Assembly (NCBI GenBank): GCA_945895265.1
Contig: CAMDEF010000001.1
Location: forward strand, 124,001-188,000
Source of the DNA: Bordetella parapertussis
GTDB lineage: Bacteria; Pseudomonadota; Gammaproteobacteria; Burkholderiales; Burkholderiaceae_B
Direction of reading: 5' to 3'
DNA: 64,000 nucleotides
Shown here: positions 9,620 to 18,546 of the stretch, one piece after another
Numbering within the stretch: position 1 is the stretch's first letter
How the letters are laid out: the number at the start of each line of letters is the position of its first letter
Notes under the pieces: generated by a model
Told to the model about the DNA's origin: nothing
The model's input: only the letters and a program-made list of their open reading frames with translations
Databases searched by the model: none
Position numbers and translations under genes: made by a program

Positions 9620-10210
9620 TTAACCACGAGATCTTGAGAAATTGGTTTGTTTCAGCAATCGCTTCAAGTCATCTGAACCAGCGTCGTAGACACGTTGATT
9701 GTGTTGCATATCTTTTTTATACTCATCATCACCAACGATACAACCCCGAGACATGACTTTGATGTTGTGGGGTGCTAGTTTTTGCTGCAAATCATCAAAG
9801 TCACCACTTAAGATCAGGCCGTGCACATACCATCGGGGTGAGGTCGTATCCTCAAAAAGCGTTTTAAGCGAGGCAACATCACCGCTGAGCGCGATAGCCG
9901 CCACCACTGCGCCAATCGGTAACAAGGCAAAAAGACTTTTATTCAGCCCAACATTCTGAGCCTTCATTGCGAACACGTTAGACATTGAATATACGAAACG
10001 CCAATATTTATACGCTTTGCGGTCTTTCAATGGCTGCGACTCGGCATTGTTCTTAAAGACAAGAGCAGGCAGTTGCTCGCCTCGCTCGGTGATGATTTGT
10101 TCAATGGCTTGTAAAGCAAACGGATTCAGGTCTGGACTGTTTGCCCGTCTGGCAAGCAAATACGCTGACTCGGTATTGTGAAAGCGGTCTTTAAAGTAGG
10201 CGAGATTCAT
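9620..10210 (-). CDS. Unknown protein with one hydrophobic segment, WYL-linked
   Basis: A 196-residue protein. The N-terminal half is charged and helical (NPFALQAIEQIITERGEQ), a single hydrophobic stretch lies near residues 92-113 (ALLPIGAVVAAIALSG), and the C-terminal part (RWYVHGLILSGDFDDLQQKL) looks like a small alpha/beta domain. No family was recognised. It starts four bases after the stop of the WYL regulator and ends two bases before the next gene, so it is clearly co-transcribed. Together the operon resembles a membrane sensor/effector under WYL control, but that is inference. Confidence 0.7.
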   Translation of the reverse strand: MNLAYFKDRFHNTESAYLLARRANSPDLNPFALQAIEQIITERGEQLPALVFKNNAESQPLKDRKAYKYWRFVYSMSNVFAMKAQNVGLNKSLFALLPIGAVVAAIALSGDVASLKTLFEDTTSPRWYVHGLILSGDFDDLQQKLAPHNIKVMSRGCIVGDDEYKKDMQHNQRVYDAGSDDLKRLLKQTNFSRSRG

Positions 10211-10214
10211 TGTT

Positions 10215-11186
10215 TTAATACAGCCTCAAAATTTTCTGCACGGTCTCTTTCACTTTCTTCTTCAGTGCTGCTGGCGCAAGCACTTCAACGTCAGGGCCTT
10301 GGCGCAAGATGTCTTGAATCAACTCCCAGTCTTCGCCATAGGGCACTTCTAATGTGTAGCTACCATCGGGGTGCACTTCTCCAACTTGCTCGGGATGCCA
10401 GACTTCGCGTGCCACCCACTGCGCTCTGAAGGGGGTGAACTTTAGTTTGGCGACTTGGCGATTTTTACCTGAAAAAATTCCGTAGCTGGTTTCGAACATC
10501 TCGCGCAGTTCTGCCTCTGGCACATTCTTGGCCGCTTTATCGACGAGTTGGACGCCACTCAACGCATCTAAGGCAAAGCTGCGTAAGCCTTCACGCAAGT
10601 GACAATAGGCATCCATGTACCAATTGTCGCGGTAATAGACCAAACGCTGGGGCGACACTTGCCGCTCGGTCGTCTGCCCCGTTTGCCGCGCAAAGTGTTT
10701 GATATCAAGCCGTTTGCGTTGCACTAACGCGTGGGCAATCATTTGAAAATAGTCGCCTGAAACTTGCCTTTGTGCCATTGGTAAGATGCGAATCCGATTC
10801 ATGGCCTCTTTTGAGCTGCCGATGCCTTCGTCTAACAAGCCCTCAAGGCGGGCCTTAAAAGGTGCCACATGCGGCAGCAACAAGCCACCGGGCTCGAGCT
10901 TTGAGATCAACTCGATCATCGTCAGCAGCGAATGAATCTCTTGCTGGTTGAACCAGACGCCTGGCAACTCAAAGGTTTTACCGTCTGTCGGCTGACGCGT
11001 CATGGCATAGCCGCGTAGCGTGGCATCCCAGGCAAAGGGGATATTGAGCCGATCGCGCATGTAGGCCAAATCTCGATTTAAGGTTGCGCGAGATACCTCA
11101 AGCGCCTCTTGCATCTGTTTCATTGTGACCGAAGGTTTGCCCATCAGTAGGCTTTGTATCTTATAGAAGCGTTCGGTACGATCCAT
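10215..11186 (-). CDS. WYL-domain transcriptional regulator (YafY/DeoR-like)
   Basis: The frame runs up to 11357, but ATG at 11186 begins the conserved part (MDRTERFYKIQSLLMGKPSV). The 323-residue protein has an N-terminal winged helix (TMKQMQEALEVSRATLNRDL), then a WYL domain with LVYYRDNWYMDAYCHLREGLRSF and a C-terminal WCX extension. WYL domains bind nucleic acids or nucleotides, and these proteins often control DNA-damage or phage-defence genes. It heads an operon with two unknown membrane-linked proteins and is divergent from a NERD helicase. Large nested inverted repeats in the intervening promoter region are likely operators. Confidence 0.9.
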   Translation of the reverse strand: MDRTERFYKIQSLLMGKPSVTMKQMQEALEVSRATLNRDLAYMRDRLNIPFAWDATLRGYAMTRQPTDGKTFELPGVWFNQQEIHSLLTMIELISKLEPGGLLLPHVAPFKARLEGLLDEGIGSSKEAMNRIRILPMAQRQVSGDYFQMIAHALVQRKRLDIKHFARQTGQTTERQVSPQRLVYYRDNWYMDAYCHLREGLRSFALDALSGVQLVDKAAKNVPEAELREMFETSYGIFSGKNRQVAKLKFTPFRAQWVAREVWHPEQVGEVHPDGSYTLEVPYGEDWELIQDILRQGPDVEVLAPAALKKKVKETVQKILRLY

Positions 11187-11280
11187 TGTTTTTATCCGCC
11201 AATCGTGCGACTCGGTGCAATTGTTGAACCAATAATAGTTAACTTTTTGACAATTATGTTGCACTATCTGCTGGCTCACT

Positions 11281-11331
11281 AGGTGATACTGAAGTGTGGT
11301 CCTCATTACAGGTATGAGGTTAGTATCACCT
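11281..11331. promoter_or_regulatory. Nested inverted repeat in the WYL / NERD-helicase promoter region
   Basis: Outer arms AGGTGATACT (11281-11290) and AGTATCACCT (11322-11331) are perfect over 10 bp. Inside lies a second perfect pair, CCTCAT (11301-11306) and ATGAGG (11314-11319). The element sits between divergent genes, 95 bp from the WYL start and 110 bp from the helicase start. It is the best operator candidate for the WYL regulator. It is not followed by a T run, so a terminator is unlikely. Confidence 0.7.
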
Positions 11332-11441
11332 GATGAGTGCCTCACAGGATGAGACACTTACGAATAGTTGTCGGACGTTACGGTGACAGCACTTTGACAA
11401 AGCGGCTATTCTTAAACAGACCTTCATCACTGTGAATATTC

Positions 11442-13073
11442 ATGGCCACCCTCGTACCTGACCTGTCAAACGCGAAATATAGCCGCGGTAAAGAGCGCGA
11501 ATTAGATGTTCTCTATCGCCTTGAATTGTCGTTGCCTAAAGGCTATGAAATCTTTCATAACATTTCGTGGCATTCGCTGCATGAAGACAAAGACAAACAC
11601 GGTGAGATTGACTTTGTCGTACTCTCACCCCTCGGTAATGTGTTGCTCGTTGAAGTCAAAGCGGGTGAGGTCACGATCGCCAATGGTCAAATGACCAAAC
11701 TGTACGAGGACGGACCCAAGGATGTGGGCCGGCAGACATCGGTGCAGTTTGCAGCTGTGGTCGATCGACTGAACAAAGCAGGTTTGCGAACACACGTCAC
11801 AAATTGTCTGGTACTGCCCGACTACGTCATCGGCGACCAACACGTGATCAAGATACCGCCAGAGCGCATTATTGATGCAACGCGCTTTGATCAACTCGGC
11901 ACACTTGTCAGAGAAATGCTAGCTGATGAGCAAGCAGTTTCTGAGGTTGAGCGCTTACGCAAATTCTTTTGCAACGAATTTAATGTCACCCTAGACATGC
12001 GCGTACTAGGGGAACAAGTCCGCACGGCTACCGTACGTCTGGCAGATGGTCTTGCGACCTGGGTGCCACGTATTACCGCGCCCTCGGGCGTGATCAAAAT
12101 TCAAGCCACTGCTGGTTCGGGTAAAACCCAGCTGGCCTTGAAATTACTAGAAGACGCGTCAGAGCAATCGCTGAAAAGTTTATACGTTTGTTTCAATCGC
12201 AGCCTAGCCGATCACATTGGGCACATTGCACCGGCCAAGACTAAGGTCGCGAATTTTCATGAATTGTGCGTTGAGTATTATCGGCAGACGGTGGGCGAAC
12301 CCAACTTCACAGAGCAGGGTATTTATGATCGTATGGCCAACCACTACTGCGCTGCGATTGAGGCCAACACTAATTTACAAAATCGCTATCAACTCATCGT
12401 GCTCGATGAGGGCCAAGACTTTGAACCCGCTTGGGTAGCTGCACTAATGCCCCAGTTGACTGGCGAAGGTAAAGTCTATTTGCTTGGCGATGACGCTCAA
12501 AGGATCTATGACCGCGGCGAGTTTGACTTACCTGAGGCTGTGACCATCACCTGCCAAGATAACTTTCGAACCCCGGGTGAAATCTGCCAAGTCATTAACG
12601 CGCTCGGGTTGACCGAGCAAGCCGTCATCTGTCGCTCTTTCTACCGCGGCGAGTTACCTAATTTTTACACCTACGGCAATGACAAAGAGTTATTGGATAA
12701 GACCGAAATGGCGATCAAGCGCCTACTACAGCTAGGCATTGCCCTCAAGGATATTGCGATCCTTAGTTGGCGTGGCTTAGCCGGCTCGCTCTTGATTAAG
12801 ACACCGCAACTGGGTGAATTCACTTTACGACGCCCGACTGGCAAGTATTCTGCCGCCGGTGATGCGCTATGGACTGAGGGCGCGCTACTCACCGATTCTG
12901 TCTATCGCTTTAAAGGCCAAAGTGCAGCAGGTATCGTGTTGACAGAAGTTGACTTTGAAACCTTCGACGACAAAGCGCGGCGCCAACTGTTTGTGGGCCT
13001 GACGCGCGCGCAACTGGCTGTTGAAGTTGTATTGACTGAACAAGCTGCTGGCTGTTTGAACCGCGTCGTTTAA
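11442..13073 (+). CDS. NERD nuclease-like domain fused to SF1 (UvrD-like) helicase
   Basis: A 543-residue protein. Residues about 15-125 form a NERD domain, with GEIDFVVLSPLGNVLLVEVKAG giving the E/D-x-ExK residues of a nuclease-like fold. Helicase motifs follow: IKIQATAGSGKTQLALKL (Walker A), IVLDEGQDFEPAW (Walker B), LLGDDAQRIYDRGEF (motif III-like), DNFRTPGEI (motif IV) and RRQLFVGLTRAQLAV (motif VI). It should act on DNA with ATP. NERD helicases are known from plasmid and phage-defence settings. It is divergent from a WYL regulator. No strong ribosome site precedes the ATG. Confidence 0.88.
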   Translation: MATLVPDLSNAKYSRGKERELDVLYRLELSLPKGYEIFHNISWHSLHEDKDKHGEIDFVVLSPLGNVLLVEVKAGEVTIANGQMTKLYEDGPKDVGRQTSVQFAAVVDRLNKAGLRTHVTNCLVLPDYVIGDQHVIKIPPERIIDATRFDQLGTLVREMLADEQAVSEVERLRKFFCNEFNVTLDMRVLGEQVRTATVRLADGLATWVPRITAPSGVIKIQATAGSGKTQLALKLLEDASEQSLKSLYVCFNRSLADHIGHIAPAKTKVANFHELCVEYYRQTVGEPNFTEQGIYDRMANHYCAAIEANTNLQNRYQLIVLDEGQDFEPAWVAALMPQLTGEGKVYLLGDDAQRIYDRGEFDLPEAVTITCQDNFRTPGEICQVINALGLTEQAVICRSFYRGELPNFYTYGNDKELLDKTEMAIKRLLQLGIALKDIAILSWRGLAGSLLIKTPQLGEFTLRRPTGKYSAAGDALWTEGALLTDSVYRFKGQSAAGIVLTEVDFETFDDKARRQLFVGLTRAQLAVEVVLTEQAAGCLNRVV

Positions 13074-13275
13074 TCCTCATCCTGTGTGCCAAGACTTTGA
13101 CATCAGAAGCATATTTGGATTGTTATTTCGCCTAAAGATCTTTTTTTGGCGTTTTAAAGCAAGACCACTCGTGCGGACCTCCCACTTTTAAACGAAAAAC
13201 CCTTCACCTGCCTCACGCCTTGAGGCACACACCCTTCTATTGTCGAGCTGAATCAGCTTATTTTTATTAATACAG

Positions 13276-13303
13276 TTGATTTGTACAGTAATAGTGTTAT
13301 TAT
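13276..13303 (+). promoter_or_regulatory. Sigma-70-like promoter for merR/VIT-VWA, possibly leaderless
   Basis: A -35 hexamer TTGATT (13276-13281) and a -10 TATTAT (13298-13303) are 16 bp apart. A start site 6-7 bp after the -10 would fall on the ATG of the MerR gene at 13310. No Shine-Dalgarno sequence is visible, so the mRNA may be leaderless. Confidence 0.5.
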
Positions 13304-13309
13304 TAACGC

Positions 13310-13744
13310 ATGAACACTGTCAATCACATCCAAACGTTCTCGCTTGACGAGCTCTGTGCCCTTACCGACCTCACCAAACGCACGGTTCGCTACTACGTCC
13401 AAATTGGGCTAGTGAATCGGCCTGAAGGTGAAACGCGGGCGGCAAAGTACTCGCCACAGCATCTTGAACAACTGTTGCTTGTCAAAAAATGGACAGCAGC
13501 CGGGGTGTCGCTTGACCGTATTCGTGAACTGCTTCAAGGCGGCTCAGCGCCAGTCCCTGAGCGAGGGCGCGTGCCCGGGTCAATCGAAGTCTGCAGCCAT
13601 TTGCATGTGGCCGACGGCGTTGAGCTTGTGATTGAACCTACCCGCGCAGGGCTTACCCCCGAGCAGTTGCGTCACTTTGTTCGAGCCGTGATGAGCGCCT
13701 ACGAACAAATCAACCAAGACAGCACAACAAAGGCAAACCAATGA
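13310..13744 (+). CDS. MerR-family transcriptional regulator
   Basis: A 144-residue protein with a clear MerR winged helix: FSLDELCALTDLTKRTVRYY, then QIGLVNRPEG and the second half YSPQHLEQLLLVKKWTAAGVS with a short dimerisation helix. The C-terminal part lacks the cysteines of metal sensors and is short. It overlaps the downstream VIT/VWA gene by four bases (ATGA), so the two are translationally coupled and probably belong to one function; the regulator most likely controls its own operon. A second MerR-like gene precedes the other VWA gene in this window (54563-55498). Confidence 0.88.
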   Translation: MNTVNHIQTFSLDELCALTDLTKRTVRYYVQIGLVNRPEGETRAAKYSPQHLEQLLLVKKWTAAGVSLDRIRELLQGGSAPVPERGRVPGSIEVCSHLHVADGVELVIEPTRAGLTPEQLRHFVRAVMSAYEQINQDSTTKANQ

Positions 13745-16032
13745 GCGAAATTCTCGAACTCTTCGAATCCAATGGCCCACAGGCTACCTTGCGTAACAGC
13801 CAGGGCGCACCACTGATCCTAAAAGACGTTGCCATCACAGGCGAGCTGCGTGGCGCCATGTTTGAAGCGCATGTGCGCCAAACCTTTAGCAACCCCACTG
13901 ACACGCACGCCGAAGTCGTGTACAGCTTTCCGCTGCCCTGGGGGGCAACATTGTTAGGTGTTGAAGTACAGCTTGGCCAAGTCAAACTCAACGGCACAGT
14001 CGTTGCTAAAGCTCAGGCTGCTGAACAATACGAAGAGACCCTGTCAAAGGGCGACGCCGCCATCATGCTCGAGCGTGGAAACGATGGTAATTATGTTTTG
14101 CATTTGGGTAACTTAGCACCTGGTGAGCAATGCGTGATCGATATGCACTATGGCCAGTTATTGCAATTTGAACAAGGCGGCTTGCGCTTAGCCATCCCAA
14201 CCGTCATTGCACCCCGTTTTGGCGATGCGGTTCGTGAGGGTGGCCTTGCGCCCTATCAAGTCCCAGAAACAGACCTCTTGGCCGAATACGGCTTTAACTT
14301 GACGCTCAAGCTGCACGGCGATTTGGTCAATGCACGTATTGCCTCGCCGAGTCATCCGATTAGTGTCGCTCGAAACAGCGCCGCTGAAGTCGTGACCATA
14401 GCGTTAACTCAACAAAGTTATTTAGATCGCGACTTCATCCTTGTGCTTGATCAATTAGCACAGTGCTCAGTGGCTACCGTGGCTCCCGACTACGTCGACG
14501 AAAAAACTTTTGTGGCTACCGCCAGCTTTAGCCCAAGCATCCCCAACGCCAAAGCACAAAACACAGCGGTCAAGATTTTAGTTGACTGTTCAGGCTCGAT
14601 GTCGGGCGGCAGCATCCAAGCTGCGCGACGTGCCTTAATGGCTGTTGTTAAAAAATTCAACACGGGCGACAAGTTCTCGCTCTCTAAGTTTGGCTCCTCG
14701 GTTGAGCATCGTTCAAAGTCGCTTTGGACAACCTCCGAGCAATCACGCTTAGGTGCAGAAAAATGGATCGGCGCGCTCGAGGCCGACATGGGTGGTACTG
14801 ACATGCTAGACGCCATCGCAAGCACCTTTGCGCTGGCACACGGTAGCCCGTGCGACGTCTTGCTGATTACCGACGGGCAGATCCACGGCATTGACGCCAT
14901 GATCAAAAAAGCCAAAGATTCAAAACACCGAGTCTTTTCAGTCGGGATTGGCAGCAGCCCAAGCGAAAACCTTTTGCGCCGCCTTGCCGTTGAAACCAAC
15001 GGGGCCTGCGATTTTGTTGCCGCGGGCGAGGCCGTTGAACCGGCAATCGTACGTATGTTTAATCGCTTGCGTTCACCTGCAGTCACCAAGGTATCGGTTC
15101 AGTGGCCCGAAGGCTTTACGCCTAAGCTTTTGACCAAAGTCGATAGCACTGCCTTTGAGGGTGACACACTGCACGCGTCGGCTTGGTTTAGTACAAAGCC
15201 AACTGGTCGGATCACGCTATTGGGTCAATTAGTCGGTCAAAGTACAGTGCAAGAACTTGGCAGTGTCGAAATCAACGAAACAATGGCAACGTCGACGGCC
15301 TTGTCGCGCCTAGCAGCCGCTGGGCACATGCAACAGTTTGCGGATACAACGCAGGCGACTAAGCTTGCGCTTGATTACCAACTCGTCACCGAGCACACCA
15401 ACTTTTTAATGCTGCATGAGCGTAGCGCCGAAGACAAAGCACCTAACATGCCTGAGCTGCATAAGGTCAAGCAGATGCTGCCTGCGGGCTGGGGCGGTGC
15501 TGGTATGGATCACCAAATTCAATACTCAATACCCATGGTCGTGAGCAAATGCGTAAAGTCTGTATCGTATGAAATCTCATCGCCCACCGTCATGCGCAGT
15601 AGAGGTGCCAACTCACCACAATCTCGACTGCTTGAAATATCCGGGATGGATCATTACGATATCCCAGCTTTCTTAAGACGACAGATTGACCCGGTGCCCA
15701 AAATCGGTGCGGTCGGCGACCGGATCACCATCAAAGCAGATCGCATCTGGTTGAAGTTGAATGACGCCCAAGAAACAATCTTTGCGCTACTCACGCCTAA
15801 CCCTAAGGCCATTGGCGCACGGATCTGGTTTGTCAATCAAAAGCACGAGGTGTTTGACTATATGGACTTCGCCAGCTTAGAAGACGCCGTCAACGCCTTG
15901 CAGGTTAACGGCTTCAGCGATTACGTGAAAAAGAAATTTTCGCTGTTAAATCGCGTTCGAACCCGCTACACCTGGAAGTGTGAAGACCACACACGGATTT
16001 TTACAAACTCACCTGCGTGGGTAAAACCATAG
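13741..16032 (+). CDS. VIT and von Willebrand A domain protein
   Basis: A 763-residue protein. A VIT domain lies at about residues 10-135 (VRQTFSNPTDTHAEVVYSFP and LGNLAPGEQCVID are typical). A VWA domain follows near 260-430 with the intact metal-binding motif DCSGSMS and a later DMGGTDMLDAI and LLITDGQ. No signal peptide is present, so it is cytoplasmic. Inter-alpha-trypsin-like VIT/VWA proteins bind protein partners through a metal ion. The C-terminal 300 residues are unassigned. It is coupled by ATGA to an upstream MerR regulator; eutBC follow 116 bp downstream but have their own leader. Confidence 0.88.
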   Translation: MSEILELFESNGPQATLRNSQGAPLILKDVAITGELRGAMFEAHVRQTFSNPTDTHAEVVYSFPLPWGATLLGVEVQLGQVKLNGTVVAKAQAAEQYEETLSKGDAAIMLERGNDGNYVLHLGNLAPGEQCVIDMHYGQLLQFEQGGLRLAIPTVIAPRFGDAVREGGLAPYQVPETDLLAEYGFNLTLKLHGDLVNARIASPSHPISVARNSAAEVVTIALTQQSYLDRDFILVLDQLAQCSVATVAPDYVDEKTFVATASFSPSIPNAKAQNTAVKILVDCSGSMSGGSIQAARRALMAVVKKFNTGDKFSLSKFGSSVEHRSKSLWTTSEQSRLGAEKWIGALEADMGGTDMLDAIASTFALAHGSPCDVLLITDGQIHGIDAMIKKAKDSKHRVFSVGIGSSPSENLLRRLAVETNGACDFVAAGEAVEPAIVRMFNRLRSPAVTKVSVQWPEGFTPKLLTKVDSTAFEGDTLHASAWFSTKPTGRITLLGQLVGQSTVQELGSVEINETMATSTALSRLAAAGHMQQFADTTQATKLALDYQLVTEHTNFLMLHERSAEDKAPNMPELHKVKQMLPAGWGGAGMDHQIQYSIPMVVSKCVKSVSYEISSPTVMRSRGANSPQSRLLEISGMDHYDIPAFLRRQIDPVPKIGAVGDRITIKADRIWLKLNDAQETIFALLTPNPKAIGARIWFVNQKHEVFDYMDFASLEDAVNALQVNGFSDYVKKKFSLLNRVRTRYTWKCEDHTRIFTNSPAWVKP

Positions 16033-16061
16033 CTATAAAAATTTAGCCTTTATTGACGAAA

Positions 16062-16136
16062 TTCAGTTGTAATATCTTCAGGCTACCCTTGGGTCAAATC
16101 TGGCCCTAGGCCTAGTTAAAAGGTAAGACAACTGAA
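16062..16136 (+). promoter_or_regulatory. Long-range stem just upstream of eutB
   Basis: Nine-base perfect arms TTCAGTTGT (16062-16070) and ACAACTGAA (16128-16136) enclose 57 bases that contain a further hairpin around CCCTTGGG and AGGC/GCCT. The 3' arm ends 12 bases before the eutB ATG, just ahead of the GCAGG site. This looks like an RNA leader or an operator. It is too small for a cobalamin riboswitch and lacks that class's core. Confidence 0.5.
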
Positions 16137-16148
16137 CGCAGGTACACG

Positions 16149-17519
16149 ATGGGCTATAAAGTTTCACTCGGTCTGCACACATATCAATTCTCAGACCTCA
16201 AAACGGTGATGGCCAAGGCGAGCCCGCTGCGCTCAGGCGATTGTCTGTCTGGCGTGGCGGCCCTGTCTAATGAAGAACGGGTCGCTGCTGCCCTCGTGCT
16301 GGCTGATCTACCGTTAAAACGGTTTCTTGAAGAACAACTCATTGCCTACGAAGACGACGAAGTCACGCGGGTGATTCTGGATGACCATCAAGCCGAAGCG
16401 TTTGCACCACTCTCAAGCTTCACCGTGGGTGATTTTCGTAACTGGCTGTTGTCTGATGCCGTCGGTGCCAATGAGCTCACCGCGGTCGCACCAGGGTTAA
16501 CGCCCGAGATGGTTGCCGCCGTTTCAAAAATCATGCGCAATCAAGATCTGATTTTGGTTGCTGCGAAGTGCCAGGTTGTCACGCGCTTTAGAAACACACT
16601 GGGCCTCGCCGGTAGACTATCCGTTAGGCTTCAGCCTAACCACCCTACCGACGACGCACGTGGCGTTGGTGCTGCCATCATTGATGGCTTGCTTTATGGC
16701 GCGGGTGATGCGGTTATTGGCGTGAACCCGGCCTCAGATAACTTTCGTGAAATTGGCCAGATTTTGTCGTTGTTAGACAAGGTGCGTGAAAAGTTTGATA
16801 TTCCAACTCAGACTTGTGTGCTCACGCACGTCACAACGACCTTGCGAGCAATCGAAGCTGGATTACCGGTTGATCTGGTATTTCAATCCATCGGTGGCAC
16901 CGAGGGTGTTAATCGCAGTTTTGGCGTGACGGCTACATTATTACAAGAAGCGCATGAAGCCGCGCTCTCGTTGCAACGTGGCACCGTCGGCAACAATGTG
17001 ATGTATTTCGAAACAGGCCAAGGTAGCGCACTTTCGGCCAACGCCTCGCATGGTGTCGATCAACAAACGATCGAAGCCAGGGCTTATGGCTTGGCACGTC
17101 GCTTTAAACCACTTCTGTTAAACAGCGTTGTCGGCTTTATTGGCCCCGAATATCTGTTTGATGGTAAACAAATCATTCGGGCTGGGCTTGAAGATCACTT
17201 TTGCGGCAAGCTACTCGGCTTACCAATGGGTTGTGATATTTGCTACACCAACCACGCCGAGGCCGATCAAGATGATATGGATACCCTGTTGACCCTACTG
17301 GGCGTGGCTGGCATCAACTACATCATGGGTGTACCCGGCTCAGACGACATCATGTTGGGCTATCAAAGCACTTCATTTCACGATGCTTTGTATATCCGAC
17401 GCGTACTCGGCAAAAAACCAGCACCAGAATTTGAAGCTTGGCTTGAAAAAATGCAGTTGGTCGATGACAAGGGGCGGATCATCAGCCCCGTTGCTTCGCA
17501 AGCTTTACTCACCTTCTAA
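16149..17519 (+). CDS. eutB: Ethanolamine ammonia-lyase large subunit
   Basis: A 456-residue protein matching EutB over its whole length, with blocks such as ANELTAVAPGLTPEMVAAV, the active-site region RLQPNHPTDDARGVG, YFETGQGSALSANASHG and GLPMGCDICYTNHAEADQDD. With EutC it converts ethanolamine to acetaldehyde and ammonia using adenosylcobalamin. The eutC start follows ten bases later. No reactivase (eutA), permease or microcompartment genes are nearby, so this is the simple cytosolic version of the pathway, as in many Burkholderiales. A stem-forming leader precedes the gene. Confidence 0.96.
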   Translation: MGYKVSLGLHTYQFSDLKTVMAKASPLRSGDCLSGVAALSNEERVAAALVLADLPLKRFLEEQLIAYEDDEVTRVILDDHQAEAFAPLSSFTVGDFRNWLLSDAVGANELTAVAPGLTPEMVAAVSKIMRNQDLILVAAKCQVVTRFRNTLGLAGRLSVRLQPNHPTDDARGVGAAIIDGLLYGAGDAVIGVNPASDNFREIGQILSLLDKVREKFDIPTQTCVLTHVTTTLRAIEAGLPVDLVFQSIGGTEGVNRSFGVTATLLQEAHEAALSLQRGTVGNNVMYFETGQGSALSANASHGVDQQTIEARAYGLARRFKPLLLNSVVGFIGPEYLFDGKQIIRAGLEDHFCGKLLGLPMGCDICYTNHAEADQDDMDTLLTLLGVAGINYIMGVPGSDDIMLGYQSTSFHDALYIRRVLGKKPAPEFEAWLEKMQLVDDKGRIISPVASQALLTF

Positions 17520-17529
17520 GGGGAAGGCC

Positions 17530-18432
17530 TTGGCTAAACCTCCGGTAGCGTCGCTCGAGAAAGCCTCAGTCGTATCCTCAAATACAGCCTCTGTGGTCAC
17601 GCCCGACGAGGCCTCAGTGGTATCCCCTAACAAAGCCTCTGTGGTCACGCCCGACAAATCCTCAATGCGATCGCCCAACAACGCGTTGGTTTCTGAAGCT
17701 ACGCCTGCTTGGTTAAAGTTAAAAGAGCTGACCGGTGCGCGAATCGCACTGGGTCGCACGGGCGTGAGTTTGCCCACCAAAGATATCCTCGAGTTTCGTA
17801 TGGCACATGCGCGTGCCCGAGATGCGGTTCACACCGCGCTTGAGGTCGAGCCTTTGTGCAAGGCGCTCATCAATCAGGGATTCAAGCCCATCGCGGTTGC
17901 AAGTCAAGCTGTCGACAGGCACACGTTTTTGCTGCGCCCTGACCTAGGGCGTAGGCTCTCAATTGCCAGCGCACAAACCTTAACGCGCCTCAGTCACGAT
18001 TCAGCGCAACCATTACCCAGCCTTGCCTTTGTGATCGCCGATGGTCTTTCAGCGCAAGCGATTCAAAGCCATGCTTTGGCATTTCTTGAGGCCTTGCGCT
18101 TAGAACTGCCACAGGTGCAAGTTGCGGCAGTTGTACTTGCGACCCAAGCTCGCGTAGCACTTGGGGATGAAATTGGTGAAATCCTAGGTGCCGAGATAGT
18201 GGTTGTGTTAATCGGCGAACGCCCTGGCCTTTCAGCCCCTGACAGCATGAGCGCGTACCTCACGTGGCATCCAAAAGTTGGCCGAACCGATGTTGAACGC
18301 AATTGCATCTCAAACATACGGCTTGAAGGTTTGAGTTATGCCGAGGCCGCGCAAAAGCTCGCTTGGCTGATTAGGCAAGCAAAGGCGTTAGGTAAAAGCG
18401 GAGTTGAGTTGAAAGAGGAATCTGACTCGTAA
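17530..18432 (+). CDS. eutC: Ethanolamine ammonia-lyase small subunit with repeat-bearing N-terminus
   Basis: The frame is open upstream inside eutB, but TTG at 17530 is preferred: it lies ten bases after the eutB stop and is preceded by AGGGGAAGG. That gives 300 residues. From about residue 60 it matches EutC (ARIALGRTGVSLPTKDILEF, AHARARDAVHTAL, VVVLIGERPGLSAPDSMSAY), the subunit that helps bind adenosylcobalamin. The first 60 residues are unusual: five copies of an eight-residue unit of the form KASVVTPD. The family normally has a short, variable N-terminus, so the repeats should be tolerated. Confidence 0.94.
   Translation: MAKPPVASLEKASVVSSNTASVVTPDEASVVSPNKASVVTPDKSSMRSPNNALVSEATPAWLKLKELTGARIALGRTGVSLPTKDILEFRMAHARARDAVHTALEVEPLCKALINQGFKPIAVASQAVDRHTFLLRPDLGRRLSIASAQTLTRLSHDSAQPLPSLAFVIADGLSAQAIQSHALAFLEALRLELPQVQVAAVVLATQARVALGDEIGEILGAEIVVVLIGERPGLSAPDSMSAYLTWHPKVGRTDVERNCISNIRLEGLSYAEAAQKLAWLIRQAKALGKSGVELKEESDS
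17560..17679 (+). repeat. Five 24-bp in-frame tandem repeats in eutC
   Basis: Five 24-bp units encode KASVVSSN, TASVVTPD, EASVVSPN, KASVVTPD and KSSMRSPN. Adjacent copies share the DNA core GCCTCNGTGGT. The unit length keeps the reading frame, so copy-number change would only lengthen the linker. Confidence 0.85.
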
Positions 18433-18546
18433 AGGCATATTTTCAAAAGGATACAATTGGTGACAAATGTGTCTATGCCTGCAGCACTTTTTGAAACATA
18501 AATGTGTAGACTGCGAGGTCTCGTATCATTTTTCAAAGAGTCAACC

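Noticed and set aside
13131..13155. CGCC...GGCG with T run after the NERD helicase, considered as a terminator
   Set aside because: The stem is interrupted and short, and the T run lies within it, so it was not listed as a feature.
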